64,000 nt of DNA from assembly GCA_021234155.1 (NCBI GenBank), contig JAJEKV010000013.1, forward strand, positions 18,164,746-18,228,745, written 5' to 3'. The position numbers and the translations under genes were made by a program. The notes below the pieces were generated by a model. It did not search any database, was not told the origin of the DNA, and worked only from the letters and a program-made list of their open reading frames with translations. Position 1 is the stretch's first letter, and each line of letters starts with the position of its first letter. Of this stretch, positions 59,122 to 64,000 are shown piece by piece. The DNA is from Isoetes taiwanensis. Taxonomy: Eukaryota > Streptophyta > Lycopodiopsida > Isoetales > Isoetaceae.

Positions 59122-60729
59122 TCACTCCCCCTTCATGTTACTATATTTACAATTTAGTTTCTCCTTCAGATAGCTAAACCTCCTGTCTGACAACGGTTTG
59201 GTGAGGATGTCTGCAACCTGATCAGTCGTATTGACATATTGCAGTTTTATAAAGTTTCTGCTCACAACATCTCTAATAAAATGCATTTCTAATTCCACAT
59301 GCTTGGTTCTTTCATGTAAAGTTGGATTCTTAGTCATTGAGATGCAGCTCATACTATCACATTTCAGAATTATTGGATCACTTTGCCTCATCCCACATTC
59401 TGGAAGCAACCTCCTGCTCCATATTATTTCCTTAGCAGCTAACGTAGTGGCGGCATATTCTGCCTCAGCAGAAGACATGGCAATTGACTTTTGTTTTCTA
59501 CATTTCCAAGATACTGGAGCACCTCCAAGCATCAGCACAAAACCTGACGTAGATTTCCCCTCGTCCAAATCACCTCCCCAGTCGGCATCACAATAAGCAT
59601 TCAAATTTAAATCTTCTGAATCAAATACTAAACCATGATCACTCGTACCCTTAAGATACCTGAGTATTCGATTGGCTGCAATCCAGTGACCTCTGCCAGG
59701 ATTTGTATTGTATCTGCCGAGTATATTAACAGAGAAAGCTATATCAGGCCTTGTACAGTTAGCAAGGTACAACAAGCAACCAATTAATTCCCGATACGGT
59801 ACTCCTTCCATTTCTTGTTTTTCTTCAACTGTACTAGGACATAACATATTTGAGATCTTATTTCCTGCTATCATTGGTGTCTTTACTGCCTTACAGTCAA
59901 CCATATTAAATCGTTTGAGCATGCCTTCAATATTCTGCCTTTGTGACAAGATCAGCACTTTGTTCTCTCTATCTCTTGTCATTTCTATCCCTAGAAATTT
60001 CTTTAACAGTCCAAGATCTGTCATTTTGAATCTGTCTTGAAGTATTGATTTACACTTATTTAGGATGTCATTGCTGCTCGCTATCATAATGTTGTCGTCT
60101 ACGTACAATGCTATGTAACAGTACTGCTCTTCTAGTTTGAATAAATAGATGTTTCCATCGTCCTTCAATTTTATAAATCCTTGTTCTTTCAAATAAGAAT
60201 CTATGCAGAGATACCACTGTCTAGGTGACTGTCTCAAACCATATACTGCTCTTCTCAATTTCCAAACCATGGCTTTCCCTTGTTCGAACCCATGAGCCTG
60301 TTTCATGTATATTTCTTCTTCTAATTTTGCATTTAAGAAGGCAGTACTTACATCCATATGATGAATTTCTAAATCTTTTGCATTTGCCATAGCCAATAGC
60401 ATTCTGATACTAGTTAGTTTAACCAGAGGCGAAAATGTATCTTCATAGTCTATACCATATTTTTGTGTAAAACCCTGTGCTACTAACCTGGCCTTAAATT
60501 TGGGCTTATCTCCATCAGCTCCTTGCTTGATTTTAAATATCCATTTACATCCAACAACATTTTTATTTTCTGGTTTCTTAACTAGTTCATAGGTTCCTGT
60601 TCTGTGGAAAGAATCCATTTCTTCCTTCATGGCCATTTTCCAAGCTTCCGAATTAGGACTGTTCAAGGCATCATCAATATTCTGTGGTACATCGACATCC
60701 ATTGTTGCTAAAATCTCTACTAGATCCAT
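59122..60729 (-). CDS. Copia B reverse transcriptase and RNase H, intact 535-codon segment
   Basis: This is an uninterrupted version of what is broken in A. GCKWIFKIK and DTFSPLVKLTSIRMLLAM begin the reverse transcriptase, YVDDNIMIASS is the catalytic motif (residues about 215-225), and the RNase H part has CDADWGGDLDEGKS and AMSSAEAEYAATTLAAKEI. It ends NCKYSNMKGE just before the polypurine tract. The ATG shown is internal: the natural polyprotein reads in from the integrase, but a 4-base loss near 60765 puts the two parts in different frames. It probably stayed intact because the insertion is young, not through function. Confidence 0.9.
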   Translation of the reverse strand: MDLVEILATMDVDVPQNIDDALNSPNSEAWKMAMKEEMDSFHRTGTYELVKKPENKNVVGCKWIFKIKQGADGDKPKFKARLVAQGFTQKYGIDYEDTFSPLVKLTSIRMLLAMANAKDLEIHHMDVSTAFLNAKLEEEIYMKQAHGFEQGKAMVWKLRRAVYGLRQSPRQWYLCIDSYLKEQGFIKLKDDGNIYLFKLEEQYCYIALYVDDNIMIASSNDILNKCKSILQDRFKMTDLGLLKKFLGIEMTRDRENKVLILSQRQNIEGMLKRFNMVDCKAVKTPMIAGNKISNMLCPSTVEEKQEMEGVPYRELIGCLLYLANCTRPDIAFSVNILGRYNTNPGRGHWIAANRILRYLKGTSDHGLVFDSEDLNLNAYCDADWGGDLDEGKSTSGFVLMLGGAPVSWKCRKQKSIAMSSAEAEYAATTLAAKEIIWSRRLLPECGMRQSDPIILKCDSMSCISMTKNPTLHERTKHVELEMHFIRDVVSRNFIKLQYVNTTDQVADILTKPLSDRRFSYLKEKLNCKYSNMKGE

Positions 60730-60740
60730 TTCTGAAACAT

Positions 60741-62255
60741 CTATATGTTGTTGCTGCTGTAACCTTCTACTTCGCTTGAACTTCTACCAAACAAGTCAAC
60801 ATTTACCTTTGATTCATCTTGAAGAATTTGTGCTTGACTTCTTCTTGTATGTACAGCTTTCTCAACTAGAGCATGATCGTCTTCTCCCCTTTTGACTGCC
60901 TCTTCACATCTCTCCATGTTATCTCCTTCTAAGGCTGTTGGTTGCTCCTCAAACTCGTCTGCAGCAATCACATCATGGATTTTCTCATCTGTGACACCAT
61001 TTTTTTCTAGTTCATCTACTTCACTATCTTCGTCCAATATTGCAGCTGGAATTTCAACCCCTTCCTTTTTAAAACAAGAATCATCTTGCTTGTTGATAGA
61101 TACCGGTTGTTGTACTTCTCTCTTGTACAACTGTTTTTCGTCAAACAATACATCTCTAATTATTATCCATTTTCTTGCAGGGTCATACAACCTGTATGCT
61201 TTTGCATTGTCATCGTATCCAACCAGGTAAGTGATCCATGATCTATTGTCCAGTTTCAATCTCTTTTCTTCAGGTACATGAGTAAATGTCAAGCAACCAT
61301 AAACTTTAAGTCTATTATAATCCGGTTTCTTTCCCGACCATAACATTTCAGGAATTGCTTTATTTATACTAGCCGAGGGCAGCATATTCTGAACTTTAAC
61401 AGCAGTATTAACCGCTTCCTCCCACAAAAACTTCGGCAATCCTGTATGTTTTAACATGGATCTTACTGCGTTAAGAATCGTTCTATTCTTTCGTTCCGCC
61501 ACTCCATTTTGTTGTGGCGTACCACTGCAAGTCAACTGTCTTTTGATTCCATGATCGAGGCAATACTGTTTGAATGCTCCTGACAGATATTCGCCACCTC
61601 TATCAGATCTGATACACTTAATTTTTCTGTCAGTTTCAAGCTCAACTTCTTTAGAAAAATATTTAAAAGCCTCAAAGGCTTGATCCTTTGTTCTTAAGCA
61701 GTAAACTTTGGTCTTTCTACTGAAATCATCTATGAAAGTGATAAAATATCTCTTGCCCGTTAAGCTTCTAATGTTTAATGGACCACAAAAGTCGATTATT
61801 GTATCAGATTTAGTACTCCATTTGCTCTTTTGAATGATCTCTTGAATGGCAGCCTTGTTTGTTTTCCCAACATACACTCAATGCATGTAGAATTTTCAGA
61901 TTTTGTTTGACAAGCATCAATCAATTTTTGCTTTGCCATTAGCTCGACATTTTTCATATTTGTGTGGCACAACCTCTCATGCCATATAGTCAAGTCAGCA
62001 ACTGTCACAACATTAATAAGTGGCAAAACATTACTGTTTAATCCAAAAAGATTCCCGACTCGTTTTCCAATAAATTTAACTTCATTATTCATCAAAACAG
62101 TACATTGAAGGTTGTCAAATACAACTTTGTAATCCAAATCTACCAACTGACTGACCGATATCAAATTTCTAATAAGGCTAGGTACGCAAAGTACATCTCT
62201 TAAATTTAAAGCCTTTCCTTCTAAATCAAACAACTCTAATATTCCAAGTCTCTAA
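60741..62255 (-). pseudogene. Copia B integrase region, frameshifted and 5'-truncated
   Basis: 62233-61796 gives LCVPSLIRNLISVSQLVD and the zinc site WHERLCHTN...CIECMLGK. Near 61790 a small rearrangement (two extra bases) replaces the segment that in A encodes LIHTDL, so the first catalytic Asp context is lost and the frame changes. 61877-60741 then gives RYFITFIDDFSRK, IRSDRGGEYL, NGVAERKNRT and the acidic linker. Homology to A stops near 62260, inside the protease-integrase spacer. Gag, protease and the 5' LTR of B are absent. Confidence 0.85.
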
Positions 62256-62282
62256 CTGCTTGCAAGTCTCTAACTGCTTGCA
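62256..62282. other. Junction between truncated Copia B and Copia C
   Basis: The segment TCTCTAACTGCTTGCA appears twice within 35 bases (62249-62264 and 62267-62282). The first belongs to B. After the second, the Gag of C begins. This looks like a deletion joint with a short templated duplication, as left by end-joining repair. Confidence 0.65.
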
Positions 62283-64000
62283 GCCATCATTTGTTGTAAA
62301 GTTGGACCAGTTATTAAGCTCAAGCTTAGAGGGCTAAGCCCTAGTGAAATGTGGTCATACATGGTGAAAAATTATGAAGCTAAAACGTCATCCCAGATAG
62401 ATGTTTTAGAGAAGCAGTTGAGAAAGTTGAAGCTGCATGACAAAGATAATATAACCGAATTCCTTGAAAAGTTTGATTCCATTGTAGCTGACTTAGAAGG
62501 AGCAGGGGTTATATTGAATGAGCAATATCAATTGCTGGCTATTTCCAGGGTTGTTTCTCACAATGCATACTTGGCAACTCTGCTAAGAAATATTGCCAGA
62601 ACTAAGGAACATGCCATACAAATGATAAGAATAGAATTTGAACAGAGGCAGATTGGCCAAGATGAAGATGAGCAAGCCACTAAAGTTCTTTTTGCAGGGA
62701 AACATAAAGAAAAGAGAGGTTTTAACAAGGCTGGCAGGGACAAAGTAGGACCTTGTTATAACTGCAATGCATATGGTCATTTAAAGGCTGAATGTCCAAA
62801 AGCAGGGAAGGAAATCATATGCTACAATTGTGATGGTAAAGGACACTTTGCTTCAAGCTGTCCTAGCCCGAGGGGTCAGAATTCTAAAGGGAAAAGCAGG
62901 GGCAGAGGTAGCAGGACATTTGTACAAAAGGGAAAAGGAAGTTCCAAAGATAATCCAACATTAAATCTAACTCAAGAGACTCGAAGTGAGGAGGACGAGC
63001 AAAATGAAGATGATGAGGTAAGTTATGCTAAATTATGCCATTTAATGCATGATAATGATCACAATATGATAATTATAGATTCAGGAGCTGAGAGGACAGT
63101 GACATCATCTTCAAAATTGCTTAAGGATTGCAAGGAAGTGAAAAAGGGGCATGTGCAACTAGGAAATGGAGAATTGCAAGAAATCAAAGACACAGGAATG
63201 CTCGAGCTTTATGATCTTGAAGGAAAAGCTGTCAAGTTAGAAAATGTGCTTTGTGTGCCAGGTTTAGTTAGAAACCTGATTTCAGTGTGTCAGTTAGTTG
63301 ATCTTGGGTATAAAGTTCTCTTTGAGAGATTGAAATGTAAAGTGTTCTTCAATAATAAATTAAAGTTTGTTGGAAAAAGAGTTGGCAACTTGTTTGGATT
63401 AGATTTAAATCACTATGTTCCAAGTGTTAATCTTGTGACATGCACAAGTACTAAAACATGGCACGAGAGAATGTGTCATGTAAATTCTAAAACAGTTCAA
63501 CTCATGATCAAGAAAGGACTGATTAAAGGCACTACTGAAGATAATGTGAAGCTTAAATGTGTTGGATGTATTTTGGGAAAACACAGTAAACTTCCTTTCA
63601 AGAAATCAGAAAAAAGGGCAAGAAATAAACTGGACTTGATACACACAGATTTGTGTGGGCCATTGAATGTAACCAGCATTTCTGGAAAAAGGTATTTTAT
63701 GACCTTTATTGATGATTATAGTAGAATGACCAGAGTTTACTGCCTAAGAACAAAGGACCTAGCTTTGGAAGCATTCAAGTTCAAACAGTACTGCTATACA
63801 CATGGCATCAAGAGACAATTGACATGTAGGTTTTCACCTCAGCAAAATGGAATTGCTGAAAGGAAAAATAGGACCATACTCAATGCAGTGAGAAGCATGC
63901 TCAAATACTCTGGTTTGCCAAACTTCCTTTGGGAAGAGGCTGTTAAGACAGCAGTATATGTACAAAATCAGTTGCCATCCATAAGCATTAAAGGAGAAAT
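62274..64000 (+). CDS. Copia C Gag-protease-integrase, open frame running off the window
   Basis: One frame stays open for about 575 codons, from just after a TAA at 62271-62273 to the window edge. No Met start is proposed: the true start is at 53398, before the interruption. It contains IKLKLRGLSPSEMWSYMVKN (capsid part), two zinc knuckles CYNCNAYGHLKAEC and CYNCDGKGHFASSC, protease IIDSGAERT, VPGLVRNLISVCQLVDLG, the zinc site WHERMCHVN...CVGCILGK, and integrase IHTDLCGPL, RYFMTFIDDYSRM and NGIAERKNRT. Between EAFKF and KQYCYTHGIK about 29 residues present in A and B are missing in frame, including the IRSDRGGEY block. The second catalytic Asp is therefore gone and the integrase should be dead. 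The lineage is the same as A/B but clearly diverged. Confidence 0.9.
   Translation, partial: MLAAIICCKVGPVIKLKLRGLSPSEMWSYMVKNYEAKTSSQIDVLEKQLRKLKLHDKDNITEFLEKFDSIVADLEGAGVILNEQYQLLAISRVVSHNAYLATLLRNIARTKEHAIQMIRIEFEQRQIGQDEDEQATKVLFAGKHKEKRGFNKAGRDKVGPCYNCNAYGHLKAECPKAGKEIICYNCDGKGHFASSCPSPRGQNSKGKSRGRGSRTFVQKGKGSSKDNPTLNLTQETRSEEDEQNEDDEVSYAKLCHLMHDNDHNMIIIDSGAERTVTSSSKLLKDCKEVKKGHVQLGNGELQEIKDTGMLELYDLEGKAVKLENVLCVPGLVRNLISVCQLVDLGYKVLFERLKCKVFFNNKLKFVGKRVGNLFGLDLNHYVPSVNLVTCTSTKTWHERMCHVNSKTVQLMIKKGLIKGTTEDNVKLKCVGCILGKHSKLPFKKSEKRARNKLDLIHTDLCGPLNVTSISGKRYFMTFIDDYSRMTRVYCLRTKDLALEAFKFKQYCYTHGIKRQLTCRFSPQQNGIAERKNRTILNAVRSMLKYSGLPNFLWEEAVKTAVYVQNQLPSISIKGE

Larger units (their letters stand above)
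53431..62270 (-). mobile_element. Copia dimer: LTR - A - LTR - truncated B, nested in Copia C
   Basis: Two nearly identical Copia internal regions lie head to tail on the minus strand and share the LTR at 58442-59110. A is complete (Gag, protease, integrase, reverse transcriptase, RNase H). B keeps only the part from the end of protease onward; its 5' half and outer 5' LTR are gone. The block interrupts Copia C after codon 11 of its Gag. The outer right LTR and one target duplication are lost, so only the left candidate TTAAT (53426-53430) can be seen. Shared-LTR tandems arise by recombination between LTRs or between cDNA and a resident copy. Confidence 0.88.

Overview
The window is nuclear DNA of a land plant. 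It has a spliced gene with plant-type GT-AG introns, plant-type LINE, Copia and Ty3 elements primed by initiator tRNA-Met, and captured pieces of a receptor-like kinase and a vacuolar H+-pyrophosphatase. I cannot name the species. Only one host gene is convincing: a MULE-derived SWIM zinc-finger protein (10706-13437). Nearly everything else is mobile DNA, much of it nested.

Left part (1-9830): two copies of a decayed Ty3 reverse-transcriptase region on the minus strand (1-400 and 8411-9400), a tandem array of a roughly 456-bp unit with tRNA-like polymerase III boxes (776-2435), LINE C-terminal and 3'-tail relics (5640-8165), a Copia Gag relic (7149-7880) and arrays of a 29-bp GTGATTCC minisatellite. 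The SWIM gene follows.

Middle part (14630-52500): a segmental duplication. Copy 1 (14633-21990) and copy 2 (37478-52218) share sequence in five blocks, and each copy serves as the empty site for insertions in the other. This gives base-exact boundaries for two Helitrons: 37883-43471 on plus and 17856-20934 on minus, each inserted between A and T without target duplication. Copy 2 also holds a 4.1-kb CACTA element (45591-49721, TSD TGA) carrying fragments of three host genes. Next to copy 1 lies an L1-type LINE of about 8 kb (22001-30079), itself split by a smaller retroposed insertion with a 12-bp target duplication. A second, antisense LINE occupies 30495-33190. A hAT-like MITE with an 8-bp duplication sits at 36924-37357.

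Right part (52500-64000): a plus-strand Copia (LTR ending 53361, Gag start 53398, long open frame 62274-64000) is interrupted by a minus-strand Copia dimer, LTR - internal A - LTR - truncated internal B. The two 668/669-bp LTRs differ at only about ten positions, so this insertion is recent. The dimer's 5' half and part of the target element's Gag were lost at a junction near 62260.

The main results are two Helitrons defined by empty sites, a CACTA element with three captured gene fragments, an undescribed 29-bp repeat family present in several unrelated contexts, and a Copia frame kept open although an in-frame deletion removed a catalytic Asp of its integrase.
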